NCBI RefSeq assembly: GCF_000239775.1
Contig: NZ_CAFI01000114.1
Span: 1 to 50,280, forward strand
Length of the DNA: 50,280 bases
Direction: 5' to 3'
Source: Bradyrhizobium sp. ORS 375
GTDB lineage: Bacteria > Pseudomonadota > Alphaproteobacteria > Rhizobiales > Xanthobacteraceae
Part shown: one piece after another, positions 8,903-18,325 of the stretch
Numbering within the stretch: position 1 is the first letter of the stretch
Layout of the letters: the number at the start of each line of letters is the position of its first letter
Made by a program: the position numbers and the translations under genes
Notes under the pieces: generated by a model
The model's input: only the letters and a program-made list of their open reading frames with translations
Database searches by the model: none
What the model was told of the DNA's origin: nothing

Positions 8903-9370
8903 TCAGGTCACGCAACGGCCGGGCTGCAGCCGTTTGGCGATTTCCGTCAACACCGAGACGGAGGGCTCGCAGGCGACCGGATGCTTCGTCGCCCGGCGCT
9001 CGTTTTCCGTGCTGATGATCTGAGAACCCTGCGGCACGCCGCCCCTCCCCGCCGTAGGGCTGGGGGTCGTCAGCGGCAGCCGGAGCAGGAACGTGGTGTC
9101 GGCAAACGCAGCCAGCTTGATCGAGACGGTCTGCGTTGGTGCCGCATCCGCCACCACGCTCGCGCGATCGGACTTTGCCGCCCGGTTCACACTGATCGCG
9201 GTCATGGCCGCCGGGCCGCTGCTGGAGGCCACGCCTGACTGTTCGCTCGGAATACTGGGCGCTGCGAAGTTGGATGCGAGATCGTGGCCGGAGGCGAACT
9301 GCATCGCGCCCACCAGCATGGCCGACGCCGCGAGCGTGCCCAAAACGATGACTTTTCCAGTCTGCGACAT
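8903..9370 (-). CDS. Hypothetical protein with N-terminal signal or anchor
   Basis: The 155-residue product starts MSQTGKVIVLGTLAASAMLVGAMQFA, a signal peptide or membrane anchor. A low-complexity Ser/Ala-rich stretch follows, and the C-terminal segment HPVACEPSVSVLTEIAKRLQPGRCVT holds two cysteines that could pair. I do not recognise a family. The ATG at 9370 has GAGGGGAGCAG before it. On the minus strand upstream, AGAAC-N17-CGTT (9408-9433) is one base from the EcfG consensus, so it may belong to the same stress regulon as its neighbours. It converges on the holin-like gene. Confidence 0.65.
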   Translation of the reverse strand: MSQTGKVIVLGTLAASAMLVGAMQFASGHDLASNFAAPSIPSEQSGVASSSGPAAMTAISVNRAAKSDRASVVADAAPTQTVSIKLAAFADTTFLLRLPLTTPSPTAGRGGVPQGSQIISTENERRATKHPVACEPSVSVLTEIAKRLQPGRCVT

Positions 9371-9724
9371 GTCACTGCTCCCCTCGCCGGCAGGCGATCG
9401 GCATTTCAACGTAAGTCGCAGGAACTGGGTTCTCGGATGGGCAAATCACTTAACCGTGTATCAACCAAGGCGAACGCAGCGAAAAAAGTTCGGGGACATG
9501 GGAACGACTTTTGGCGTCGTGCGTCATCACGGCAGCCGGTTATTCCCCCTGCCCCATTGACCGGCGACGCGGGGCACCGCCGTGGTGATGCCGGCGGTGC
9601 CCCGCATCTTTTCTGCCTCTGCTGCGGAAAAGCGGTTCCCACGAGTTCCATCGCATTATAGTGCGATCGGCATGTCGACTTGGCGACGTGCCTTGAGTGG
9701 CCAGGGGCGGTCCAGTGAATAAGG
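9371..9724. other. Gene-free region with EcfG-like promoter and orphan hairpin
   Basis: On the plus strand GGAAC-N16-CGTC lies at 9501-9525. It is followed by a perfect 13-bp stem (GCGGGGCACCGCC at 9569-9581 pairing with 9593-9605) and then ATCTTTTCT. On the minus strand AGAAC-N17-CGTT lies at 9408-9433. A small palindrome, ATCGCA-N6-TGCGAT, is at 9650-9667. No convincing protein-coding frame is present. The plus-strand arrangement could encode a small RNA of about 75-80 nt. Confidence 0.5.
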
Positions 9725-10111
9725 TTGTTCGTCGGCCTTGCGGCCGCTTGCCTCGTCGTCATGGGGCCAGCCGTGGCTGACAGCGCCAAGGACAGTTGGA
9801 ACAAAAGCATCGGCATCCGGCTGACGGCGCAGCGACGCTATCCGCCGCACGCGGGCAGCCAAGGCGGGACAACGAAGGTCCTCTTTCGCATCGATCGCTC
9901 GGGACGTCTGATCTCTGTAGCCCTGGTCGAAAGCACCGGCGACCCCGCCCTGGACAAAGAGGCGCTGACGATCGTAGAGCGCGCGCAACCATTTCCTCCG
10001 CCGCCTCCAGATCTGGATGACGACGGCATAGACCTGCGCGTTCCGTTCATCTTCCCGCCCAGGCCGCGTCGGCGATCCTGCAAGACCTGGCACCAGAGTC
10101 ACCCGCAGTGA
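9725..10111 (+). CDS. TonB C-terminal domain protein, possible start-region frameshift
   Basis: The frame encodes a signal peptide (LFVGLAAACLVVMGPAVA before DSAKD) and then a TonB C-terminal domain of about 80 residues: GTTKVLFRIDRSGRLISVAL, TGDPALDKEALTIVERAQPF and FPPPPPDL. It lacks the N-terminal membrane helix and Pro-rich spacer of true energy-transducing TonB, so it is a secreted stand-alone domain. The only start in this frame before the signal peptide is TTG at 9725. A GTG at 9715 with a well-placed AGGGGCGG would give M-N-K and then join the signal peptide if one G at 9723-9724 were absent. The gene may therefore be frameshifted here, or there may be a sequencing error. Confidence 0.65.
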   Translation: MFVGLAAACLVVMGPAVADSAKDSWNKSIGIRLTAQRRYPPHAGSQGGTTKVLFRIDRSGRLISVALVESTGDPALDKEALTIVERAQPFPPPPPDLDDDGIDLRVPFIFPPRPRRRSCKTWHQSHPQ

Positions 10112-10167
10112 CAGCGAAACTGAAAAGCATTTGCCGCGCCTGCTGATGCGGCCTCGCGGAAGAGCCA

Positions 10168-10200
10168 TTAAAAACGGCGCGCTCCTCAGAGCGCGCCGAA
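10168..10200 (-). terminator. Terminator of phyR
   Basis: CGGCGCGCT pairs with AGCGCGCCG around a six-base loop. Reading on the minus strand the stem is followed by GTTTTTAA, as expected for the end of the phyR transcript. The plus-strand side ends in A, so it is directional. Confidence 0.75.
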
Positions 10201-10232
10201 AACAAACTAAACGATCAGATCTTTCAGGCGCC

Positions 10233-11036
10233 TCAAGCCGCCGGCTTCGGCATCCGGTTGCGCGAGTTGCGCTGGAAGAACAGCGCCTGGCTTGCGACGG
10301 CCGAGACCATGGCGGGCTGGAACGGCTTGGAGATCAGGAACGCAGGCTCCGGCCGCTCGCCGGTAAGGAACCGCTCCGGATAGGCCGTAATGAAGACGAC
10401 GGGCACTTCGAATGTCCGCAGCAGCTCATTGACCGCATCGAGACCCGAGGAGCCGTCGGCGAGTTGAATGTCCGCCAGGATCAATCCAGGCTTCTTGTTC
10501 TTGGCGAGCGCAACGGCGTCGGCATGGGTGCGGGCGACGCCGATGACGTTATGACCGAGATTCTTCACCAAGCTCTCGAGGTCCATCGCGATGAAGGTCT
10601 CGTCCTCGATGATCAGCACATCGGTCGCGATCTCTGCCGCGAGCTCGCGGCCGGCCGCGTCAGCCAGCCGGCGCGTCTCCGCGACGTCGATGTCGAGGAT
10701 GAATGACACTTCCTCTTCGGGAAAGCCTTCGAGGGACAGCAGCAGGAACGCCTGGCGCGGCAGCGGAGTGATGTTCGACAGGCGCCGCTCAGGCGGCATC
10801 GGCAGCGTGGCCACCTCGGCATCGTCGTTCAGCGCGACCGAGTTCCAGATCTGGGTGAACAGCCGGAACAGGCCGGCGCGCGGGCCATAGCGCTCGTCCA
10901 GCAGCGCCGGATCCTGGATCAGCGCTTCCAGCATCGCGCCGACATAGGCATCTCCGGAACCCTGGCTGCCGGTGAGGGCACGCGCATACCGGCGCAACAG
11001 CGGCAAATGTTCAGCAACTAGCTGTGATCGGCTCAT
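10233..11036 (-). CDS. phyR: General stress response regulator PhyR
   Basis: Anti-anti-sigma response regulator of 267 residues. Residues 1-130 form an EcfG-like pseudo-sigma domain (AEHLPLLRRYARALTG and later FPEEEVSFILDIDVAETRRL). Residues about 137-255 are a receiver domain with DVLIIEDETFIAMDLE and the phosphoacceptor Asp near 189 (ILADIQLADGSSG), plus the switch Thr (FITAYPER) and Lys (ISKPF). In this family phosphorylation exposes the sigma-like domain, which binds NepR and frees EcfG. It is divergent from nepR-ecfG across a 195-bp region holding EcfG-like sites, the usual arrangement. The start was set at the ATG opening MSRSQLVAEH. Confidence 0.95.
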   Translation of the reverse strand: MSRSQLVAEHLPLLRRYARALTGSQGSGDAYVGAMLEALIQDPALLDERYGPRAGLFRLFTQIWNSVALNDDAEVATLPMPPERRLSNITPLPRQAFLLLSLEGFPEEEVSFILDIDVAETRRLADAAGRELAAEIATDVLIIEDETFIAMDLESLVKNLGHNVIGVARTHADAVALAKNKKPGLILADIQLADGSSGLDAVNELLRTFEVPVVFITAYPERFLTGERPEPAFLISKPFQPAMVSAVASQALFFQRNSRNRMPKPAA

Positions 11037-11089
11037 CCCCACTCCATTCGGTATTCTGGGCTTCCGCCCGGGTTCCATGATGGGCTGAT

Positions 11090-11114
11090 TACGCTCGAAA
11101 CGAAGAAAAGTTCC
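11090..11114 (-). promoter_or_regulatory. Sigma-EcfG-like promoter of phyR
   Basis: On the minus strand GGAAC-N16-CGTA, one base from consensus, with the -10 element 54 bases before the phyR start codon. It implies positive autoregulation. Confidence 0.55.
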
Positions 11115-11123
11115 CCAACGCGT

Positions 11124-11148
11124 GGAACTTTTATCGCGCGGTTGCATT
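11124..11148 (+). promoter_or_regulatory. Sigma-EcfG-like promoter of nepR-ecfG
   Basis: GGAAC-N16-CATT on the plus strand, one base from consensus, 83 bases before the nepR start. Together with the site on the other strand it forms a divergent autoregulated promoter. Confidence 0.5.
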
Positions 11149-11231
11149 AGTTCCCGATCAGACCCCCTCGATGGCGAGGATAATTCTTGAAGCTTCAGGG
11201 ACTTAACTCTCGGGGAAACGTGGAAAAGGTC

Positions 11232-11468
11232 ATGAAAGATGTAAAGTCTCAAGCCAGCAAGAATGCGGCACCGCGCAAGCCCGGCGGACTCAACGCGGAG
11301 ATCCAGTCGAGGATCGGTCATCAACTTCGCGCGATGTACGACGACGTCGTGCGTCAGGGGGTGCCTGACCGGTTTGCAGAATTGGTTCGCAAGCTTGATG
11401 CACCGGCAGCACAGTCCCACGTGGAAAACGGCGGGGGATCCAACGACCAAAACGACGGGAGGGAGTGA
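11232..11468 (+). CDS. nepR: Anti-sigma factor NepR
   Basis: A 78-residue protein with the NepR core: AEIQSRIGHQLRAMYDDVV then QGVPDRFAELVRKLD, the two helices that grip EcfG or the PhyR sigma-like domain. Both tails are polar and probably disordered, as in the family. The ATG at 11232 was chosen over an in-frame TTG at 11187. The stop codon is directly followed by the ecfG ATG (TGAATG), so anti-sigma and sigma factor are translationally coupled, which should keep their ratio fixed. Confidence 0.92.
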   Translation: MKDVKSQASKNAAPRKPGGLNAEIQSRIGHQLRAMYDDVVRQGVPDRFAELVRKLDAPAAQSHVENGGGSNDQNDGRE

Positions 11469-12017
11469 ATGCCTCTCACTGATTCCTTGCGGGACGATAT
11501 CCTTGCGGCCGTCCCAAGCCTCCGCGCATTCGCGATTTCCTTAAGTGGTAACAGCGATCGCGCCGACGACCTGGTGCAGGAGACCCTGCTCAGAGCGTTG
11601 GCCAATATCGACTCGTTTCAACCGGGCTCCAACCTGCCCGCGTGGTTGTTTACGATTTTGAGAAATCTGTTTCGCTCCGACTACCGCAAACGCCGGCGCG
11701 AAGTTGAAGATGCCGAGGGCAACTACGCCAAGACGCTCAAGACGCATCCCTCACAGGGGGCGCATCTCGAGTTCGAGGAGTTCCGCGCCGCACTCGAGAA
11801 GCTGCCTCAGGATCAGCGCGAAGCCCTGATCCTGGTCGGCGCGTCCGGCTTCTCCTATGAGGATGCCGCTGCGATCTGCGGCTGCGCCGTGGGGACCATC
11901 AAGAGCCGCGTCAACCGCGCGCGCTCCAAGCTCGCGGCATTGCTCTATGTCGAGGGCGCCGAGGATTTCGGCCCGGACGAGACGGTGCGGGCGGTGATCG
12001 GCGGCAGCGGCGGCTGA
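11469..12017 (+). CDS. ecfG: RNA polymerase sigma factor EcfG
   Basis: A 182-residue ECF sigma factor. Region 2 covers about residues 15-80 (SDRADDLVQETLLRALANID, then AWLFTILRNLFRSDYRKRRR). Region 4 covers about 110-160 (LPQDQREALILVGASGFSYE and AAAICGCAVGTIKSRVNRAR, the -35-binding helix-turn-helix). It recognises GGAAC-N16/17-CGTT promoters. Several such sites lie within 9 kb, in front of envelope genes and of phyR/nepR. It is coupled to nepR upstream and ends at a hairpin terminator. Confidence 0.95.
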   Translation: MPLTDSLRDDILAAVPSLRAFAISLSGNSDRADDLVQETLLRALANIDSFQPGSNLPAWLFTILRNLFRSDYRKRRREVEDAEGNYAKTLKTHPSQGAHLEFEEFRAALEKLPQDQREALILVGASGFSYEDAAAICGCAVGTIKSRVNRARSKLAALLYVEGAEDFGPDETVRAVIGGSGG

Positions 12018-12043
12018 CGCCGCTGGTGCTTGTGAAACGTTGC

Positions 12044-12076
12044 AGAGGCGGCTCCTGGATGGGGCCGCCTCTTCGT
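12044..12076 (+). terminator. Terminator of nepR-ecfG
   Basis: AGAGGCGGC pairs with GCCGCCTCT around an 11-base loop, followed by TCGTGTCT, 27 bases after the ecfG stop. The T tract is weak. Confidence 0.6.
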
Positions 12077-12117
12077 GTCTCGTGCAAGTCGAATGAGCCC
12101 GCAGACGCGCGAGCGAC

Positions 12118-13773
12118 TTATTTGGGCGGACGGATCGGGGCAGAAAACTGCTCGGTGCGATCGCGCTCGGTCATATCGATGACCGTCTCCATCGGTGCGG
12201 TCAGCTCATAGACATAGCTGCTTTCCGTGAAGAAGCGCTTCGATGTGCCGCCGAGCGCCTCCGGAGCGACCCGATCGAGCAGGATCAGGCCGAAGTCACT
12301 GTCGGGCCGACGCGTCGCCTCGCTGGTGTTGCGCTCCTCCCAGCGGAAATTGAACACCGCATTGGGCTCGTCGCCGGTCACCTCCCACTTTGCAGTGATG
12401 TGAGGATGCTTGCCGACCAGCGACAGCCCCTCGTCAGAGTGCGAGGCAAGCTCGAAGAACAGCAACGACAGGCTCTGCGCGGCGCGCGCGCTGACCGTGA
12501 TATCCGGGCCGCTGACGGCGATCCGCTCGGCATGTGGAATGGCACGGGCCTCGAACAGGCCGCGCAACTGAACGCCCTGCCACTGGCTCTCGCTCAGCAG
12601 CGTGACCACGTTCGACATCGCATGGATGCGCCCGATCAGGAGCTCGCGCGCGACGTCGATGTCGCTGCCATGCCGAAGCGTGCGCGTCACGATGGATTGG
12701 ATCACGGCAAGGATGTTCTTGACCCGATGGTTCAGCTCGTCGATCACAGCCGTCAGCCGACGCTCGAAGCCGATCCGCACCTGGATCTCACGTTTGAGAC
12801 GGAGATTGTTGTAGGCAACATAGCCGAACAGGCCGCAGATGATGCCGGTCAGCGCAAGCCCGATGACGCCGACGATCGCCGCGGTCTGTTGCGCCCGCCG
12901 CACGGCGTTGCCCTTGGCGTAGTATACCAGGGACCAATCGTGATTGCCGAAAGCGACGGTGCGGGTTGACGACGGTGCCGTATCGTCAGGGCCACGTGTC
13001 CTGCTCGTCACCGCTCCCTGATCGTTCGCGACCAGTTCGTCCGACGCGTTCCGCGGATCCTTCAAGGCCACTGAGAACAGCGACAGATCGTCATTGGTCA
13101 GCAGCAACGGTCCGATCTCGTAGGAAAACGTGACGAAGCCTGCCGGTGCAGTCGCTCCCTGCGGGACCACAGGCGCTGCCAGCACGATCCCCACCGGTCC
13201 ATTCGGACGCAACAGCGGTGTGGGGTCCGAGGCGACCGGCTTGCCCTCCGCCATCGCTCGCGCCAGCATCGGTCCGATGATCGGTTGACGATCGAGCGCG
13301 ATCCCGGGAAGGCGCGAGGTTTCGGCATTGCGCGGCTCGAGGTCCATCAGAACGTCGATCGGGTGGTCGAGGTTCGGGCCCAGCGGTGTGTCGTCGTAAT
13401 TGCGTATGGTCGGATTGGGGAAGCCGGCCTGGCGCAGCTCGGCTTGCGCGACCGGAAGCTCGTCGGGTCGCAGCCGGGCGATCCAGGACGCCACCAGGAA
13501 ATCGGTCTTGAAGGCGTAGATCGATGACCGCAGCGGCTCCAGCATGTTGGCCTTGATCACGGAGGGAGCCCGGAACAGCCCGGAGGCGACCCGCGCCAGC
13601 AGCTCGCGCTCAGTCAGCCGGTCCTGGACGAGGCTGGCATGGACGTCGATGGCGCGCGCCAGCGCAATTCGGTCGAGCGCCAACTCCTGATCGTGAACGC
13701 GGTAGGCGGCCAAGCCGGACAGCGCCGTGCCGAACAGCGCGATCATACCGATGATGACACCCAGCCGGAGCAC
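12118..13773 (-). CDS. HWE-family sensor histidine kinase with CHASE-type sensor and altered N-box
   Basis: A 551-residue membrane kinase. An N-terminal helix (about 1-23) and a second helix near 298-320 flank a periplasmic CHASE-like sensor region. The H-box is ELNHRVKNILAVIQS with His349, typical of HWE/HisKA_2 kinases, which commonly feed PhyR. The W-E motif (FRWEERN) and a glycine region (FGLILLDRVAPEALGG) are present. The N-box reads ELASHSDEG, where the family normally has ELxTNA, so the Mg-binding Asn is replaced by His445. The GTG start has an in-frame stop two codons upstream, which fixes it. It faces the ecfG gene and probably tunes PhyR, by kinase or phosphatase action; this is inference. 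Confidence 0.85.
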   Translation of the reverse strand: MLRLGVIIGMIALFGTALSGLAAYRVHDQELALDRIALARAIDVHASLVQDRLTERELLARVASGLFRAPSVIKANMLEPLRSSIYAFKTDFLVASWIARLRPDELPVAQAELRQAGFPNPTIRNYDDTPLGPNLDHPIDVLMDLEPRNAETSRLPGIALDRQPIIGPMLARAMAEGKPVASDPTPLLRPNGPVGIVLAAPVVPQGATAPAGFVTFSYEIGPLLLTNDDLSLFSVALKDPRNASDELVANDQGAVTSRTRGPDDTAPSSTRTVAFGNHDWSLVYYAKGNAVRRAQQTAAIVGVIGLALTGIICGLFGYVAYNNLRLKREIQVRIGFERRLTAVIDELNHRVKNILAVIQSIVTRTLRHGSDIDVARELLIGRIHAMSNVVTLLSESQWQGVQLRGLFEARAIPHAERIAVSGPDITVSARAAQSLSLLFFELASHSDEGLSLVGKHPHITAKWEVTGDEPNAVFNFRWEERNTSEATRRPDSDFGLILLDRVAPEALGGTSKRFFTESSYVYELTAPMETVIDMTERDRTEQFSAPIRPPK

Positions 13774-14064
13774 TCGTTTACTCTAAGATCAAGGGTTGGC
13801 GAAGGAGGTAACGAGTCATCCAATAACCGGGCCTGCTACTCAAGTAACGCGCACCTCGGGTGAGCGGAAGTGGTCGGAGCCATCAGCGGAAACGATCCCA
13901 GGATACCGGCGGTCGATCGGCCGCCGAGACGCCTCTAGCAAGGCGCACCCCGGCTGGAGGCAACACCGGGGATCAGAAGTTGTTCCGGCCCGTAAGGCTT
14001 TTTTGCGTCTCCTCCACCGGCAGACATGTCCGGCAACGCAGCGACGATTGCGGCGGATCAGCCG

Positions 14065-14688
14065 CTAGGCCCTCGGCTTGAGACCGCCCTTGGCTTCGAT
14101 GAAGCCGATGATCCGGTCGAGGCCCTGGCTCTTCTTGAGATTAGTCATCACGAAGGGCCGCTCGCCGCGCATGCGCTTCGCATCCGTCTCCATCTTTTCC
14201 AAGGAGGCGCCGACATGCGGCGCGAGGTCGATCTTGTTGATCACCAGCAGGTCGGAGCGGGTGATGCCCGGACCGCCCTTCGAGGGAATCTTGTCGCCGG
14301 CCGCGACGTCGATCACGTAAATCGTGATGTCGGCCAGCTCCGGCGAGAACGTCGCCGCCAGATTATCGCCGCCGGACTCGATGAGCACGAGATCAAGGCC
14401 GGGAAATTTGGCGCGCATGTCGGCGACGGCCGCGAGATTCATCGAGGCGTCCTCGCGGATCGCCGTGTGCGGACACCCGCCGGTTTCGACGCCGGCGATG
14501 CGGTCCGGCGTCAACGAGCCGGAGCGGACGAGAAACTCGGCGTCCCATTTGGTGTAGATATCGTTGGTGATCGCCGCGATGTCGTAGCGCTCCCGCATCG
14601 ATTTGCAGAGCAGATCCATCAGTGCGGTCTTGCCGGAGCCGACGGGGCCGCCGACCCCGACGCGGAGCGGACCGTGAGACGATGCCAT
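14065..14688 (-). CDS. ureG: Urease accessory GTPase UreG
   Basis: SIMIBI-class GTPase of 207 residues that powers nickel delivery to apo-urease. The P-loop [13 protein letters not shown] lies near residue 10. Other family motifs seen are [14 protein letters not shown], the metal-binding [15 protein letters not shown] (Cys-Pro-His), LIESGGDNL, and the base-recognition [11 protein letters not shown]. The ATG at 14688 follows AAAAGGG and puts the P-loop at the usual distance from the N-terminus. It is the last gene of the urea cluster; 141 bases separate it from ureF and no terminator is evident after it. Confidence 0.95.
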   Translation of the reverse strand: MASSHGPLRVGVGGPVGSGKTALMDLLCKSMRERYDIAAITNDIYTKWDAEFLVRSGSLTPDRIAGVETGGCPHTAIREDASMNLAAVADMRAKFPGLDLVLIESGGDNLAATFSPELADITIYVIDVAAGDKIPSKGGPGITRSDLLVINKIDLAPHVGASLEKMETDAKRMRGERPFVMTNLKKSQGLDRIIGFIEAKGGLKPRA

Positions 14689-14829
14689 GTCATATACCCT
14701 TTTGTCGTCTGCGCGATTGCGCGAAACCATCTATTTGCAGCGGCATATGCGCCGCGGTCCCGACCAGATCGTTGATGCAAGAACCGCCCCCTCGCGGCAG
14801 ACAGTCGCGCCGGACGACGTCCTGCTCCG

Positions 14830-15552
14830 TCACGACCGAAACAGCCTCGTATATTGCGTCTCGTGGCGGAGGCTGGCGAGATCGGCGCGGAACGTCGCGG
14901 TGCCGATGTCGTCGAGCGAGGCGTGGAGAGCCCGGTCCGCTGTCGCGACGACGACCGGCTCCAGCGCGGCGAGCACGCGCTGGCTGTCGGTCTGCCCCAG
15001 CGGAACGAGTCGGCTGCCGGCGGAAATCCAGTTCGACACCAGGGCGTGCAGGAAGCCGTGCAGCAGCGGTGCCAGAGGCACCCCGTGAAGCGCGCCGACC
15101 AGCCCCACGGCCACCGGATAGACGATGGTGTCGCATTGCGACACCGCCTCGTCCAGGCCGGCGCAGCTCCAGGCGGATCGCGCGATCTCGATGAAGGCAC
15201 GTCCCTGGGCGGTGGTTTCGAGCTGGCGCTCGCGCGACGGCACGAAGGCGGCGGCGAGCTCGGCGACCTCGCTCAAGCGCTTGATGTCGTCCAGCTCGGT
15301 CGCCTGATGCGCGTGCACGAGAAAAGCGGCATCGCAGAAGCCGGAGCCGTCGGCGAGCATCGTCGCGAGCCAGTCGCGAAGCGCGGCCGCATCGCCGACG
15401 TCGCCGGCTTCGACGGCCCACTCGATGCCACTGGAATAGGAGAAGCCGCCGATCGGGAACGCCGGCGAGAGCCAGGTCAGCAGCCGGTACAGCGCGGCCG
15501 CATCCGCGCCGTTCGCCGTTGCCGGGCCGCGCGCCAGCTCATTTGTGGTCAT
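14830..15552 (-). CDS. ureF: Urease accessory protein UreF
   Basis: A 240-residue all-helical protein that bridges UreD-bound urease and UreG. Typical sequence begins [31 protein letters not shown], with the conserved [12 protein letters not shown] segment, and later [18 protein letters not shown]. The start codon (15552, or 15558) lies inside the end of ureE, so the genes overlap by about 14 bases and are coupled. The open frame continues far upstream, but only as a shadow of the His-rich ureE tail. Confidence 0.93.
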   Translation of the reverse strand: MTTNELARGPATANGADAAALYRLLTWLSPAFPIGGFSYSSGIEWAVEAGDVGDAAALRDWLATMLADGSGFCDAAFLVHAHQATELDDIKRLSEVAELAAAFVPSRERQLETTAQGRAFIEIARSAWSCAGLDEAVSQCDTIVYPVAVGLVGALHGVPLAPLLHGFLHALVSNWISAGSRLVPLGQTDSQRVLAALEPVVVATADRALHASLDDIGTATFRADLASLRHETQYTRLFRS

Positions 15553-16180
15553 GAGCATGGGAATGACCGTGCTGATGGTCGTGGCCGCAATGCTCGTCAT
15601 GCACATGATCGTCATGCGCGTGGCCGTGGTCATGGCCGTGATGCGCGTGCCCGTGGTGGGCGTGATCGTGTCCGCCATGATCGTGATGACCGTGACCGTG
15701 GTGGTCGTGGTCATGGCCGTGATGATCATGATCATCATGCGCGTGGCTGGGCTCGGCGTAGGCGCCGCCTTCCGGATCGAACGGCGCCTCGATCTCGATG
15801 ACGCGCGCGCCGAGGCCCTTCACCATTGCCTCGATCACGTGGTCGCGGCGGATGCGCAGGCTCTTGGCCATGATCTGAGTGGGCAGATGCCGGTTGCCGA
15901 GATGCCAGGCGAGCCGCACCAAATGATGCGGGTCGCTGGCGCGGATCTCCAGCAGCGGCTCGGCTGCGGCAACGACCTCGATCAGACGGCCATCCTCCAG
16001 CACGAGCGCGTCGCCACCACGAAGCGCGGTGGCGTGCTCGAGGTCGAGCAAAAATTCCAGCCCACGCGTACCGGTCATTGCCAGCCTTCGCCGGTTCCTA
16101 TCATCGAAATCGAGCAGGACGGAATCGGCAGCCGCCTCTCTCCAACGATGCTGCCCGAGCACGCGCGTCGCGCGGATCAT
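15539..16180 (-). CDS. ureE: Urease nickel metallochaperone UreE with very long His-rich tail
   Basis: A 213-residue nickel-binding chaperone. The N-terminal domain (to about 75) and the C-terminal peptide-binding domain ([20 protein letters not shown], then [17 protein letters not shown]) match the family. From about residue 145 to the end, 34 of 69 residues are His, mixed with Asp and Gly. Such tails bind several nickel ions for storage or delivery; this one is much longer than the short tail of Klebsiella UreE. The repeated CAT/GAC codons also create open frames on the other strand, which should be ignored. The 3' end overlaps ureF. Confidence 0.95.
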   Translation of the reverse strand: MIRATRVLGQHRWREAAADSVLLDFDDRNRRRLAMTGTRGLEFLLDLEHATALRGGDALVLEDGRLIEVVAAAEPLLEIRASDPHHLVRLAWHLGNRHLPTQIMAKSLRIRRDHVIEAMVKGLGARVIEIEAPFDPEGGAYAEPSHAHDDHDHHGHDHDHHGHGHHDHGGHDHAHHGHAHHGHDHGHAHDDHVHDEHCGHDHQHGHSHAHDHK

Positions 16181-16207
16181 GCTGATATCCTCATCTCATA
16201 ATTCCGC

Positions 16208-16507
16208 TCAGCGGACATCGACCTTCTCAGGCGTGATGATCTCGATCTTCGGCGGCGCCGCCATGCATTTCACGGCGACACGCCCGAACGTCTTCATGTG
16301 CTCGGTCGCGCGATGCGGCACCAGGGCCTCCGCATTCTCCCACTGCTCGACAAACACCATCCGGCTCGGATCCGTCACGCTCTCGTGCAGATCATAAGCG
16401 ATATTGCCGGGTTCCTTGCGGGTCCCTTCGATGCAGGCGGTGGCCGCGGCAATGAACTCGGCACGCGTTTCGGGCTTGATGGTCAAGGTGGCAACGACAT
16501 AGATCAC
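16208..16507 (-). CDS. Antibiotic biosynthesis monooxygenase (ABM) family protein
   Basis: A 99-residue ferredoxin-like alpha/beta protein of the ABM/YgiN (putative quinol monooxygenase) family: IYVVATLTIKPETRAEFIAA, the helix with EGTRKEPGNIAYDLHES, then FVEQWENAEALVPHRATEHM, with the paired His expected near the small active cavity. The start is GTG at 16507, with GGGAGGA eight or more bases upstream; the ATG at 16500 is out of frame. It sits between ureC and ureE in the same direction and is probably cotranscribed. It has no known urease role; it could detoxify a quinone or nitrogen intermediate, but this is speculation. Confidence 0.87.
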   Translation of the reverse strand: MIYVVATLTIKPETRAEFIAAATACIEGTRKEPGNIAYDLHESVTDPSRMVFVEQWENAEALVPHRATEHMKTFGRVAVKCMAAPPKIEIITPEKVDVR

Positions 16508-16555
16508 GAAGCAGTCCTCCCGGTACGTTTCTGTTTCTGGGTACCGGGCGCAAGT

Positions 16556-18271
<1,716 letters not shown>

Positions 18272-18325
18272 CGTTGGCCCCCAATCAGTTCTGTGTGTCG
18301 TGTTGTCGAGACGCCGGCGATCCGC

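Noticed and set aside
15545-16201. Apparent Met/Val-rich membrane protein on the plus strand
   Set aside because: It is the complement of the His/Asp codons of the UreE tail.
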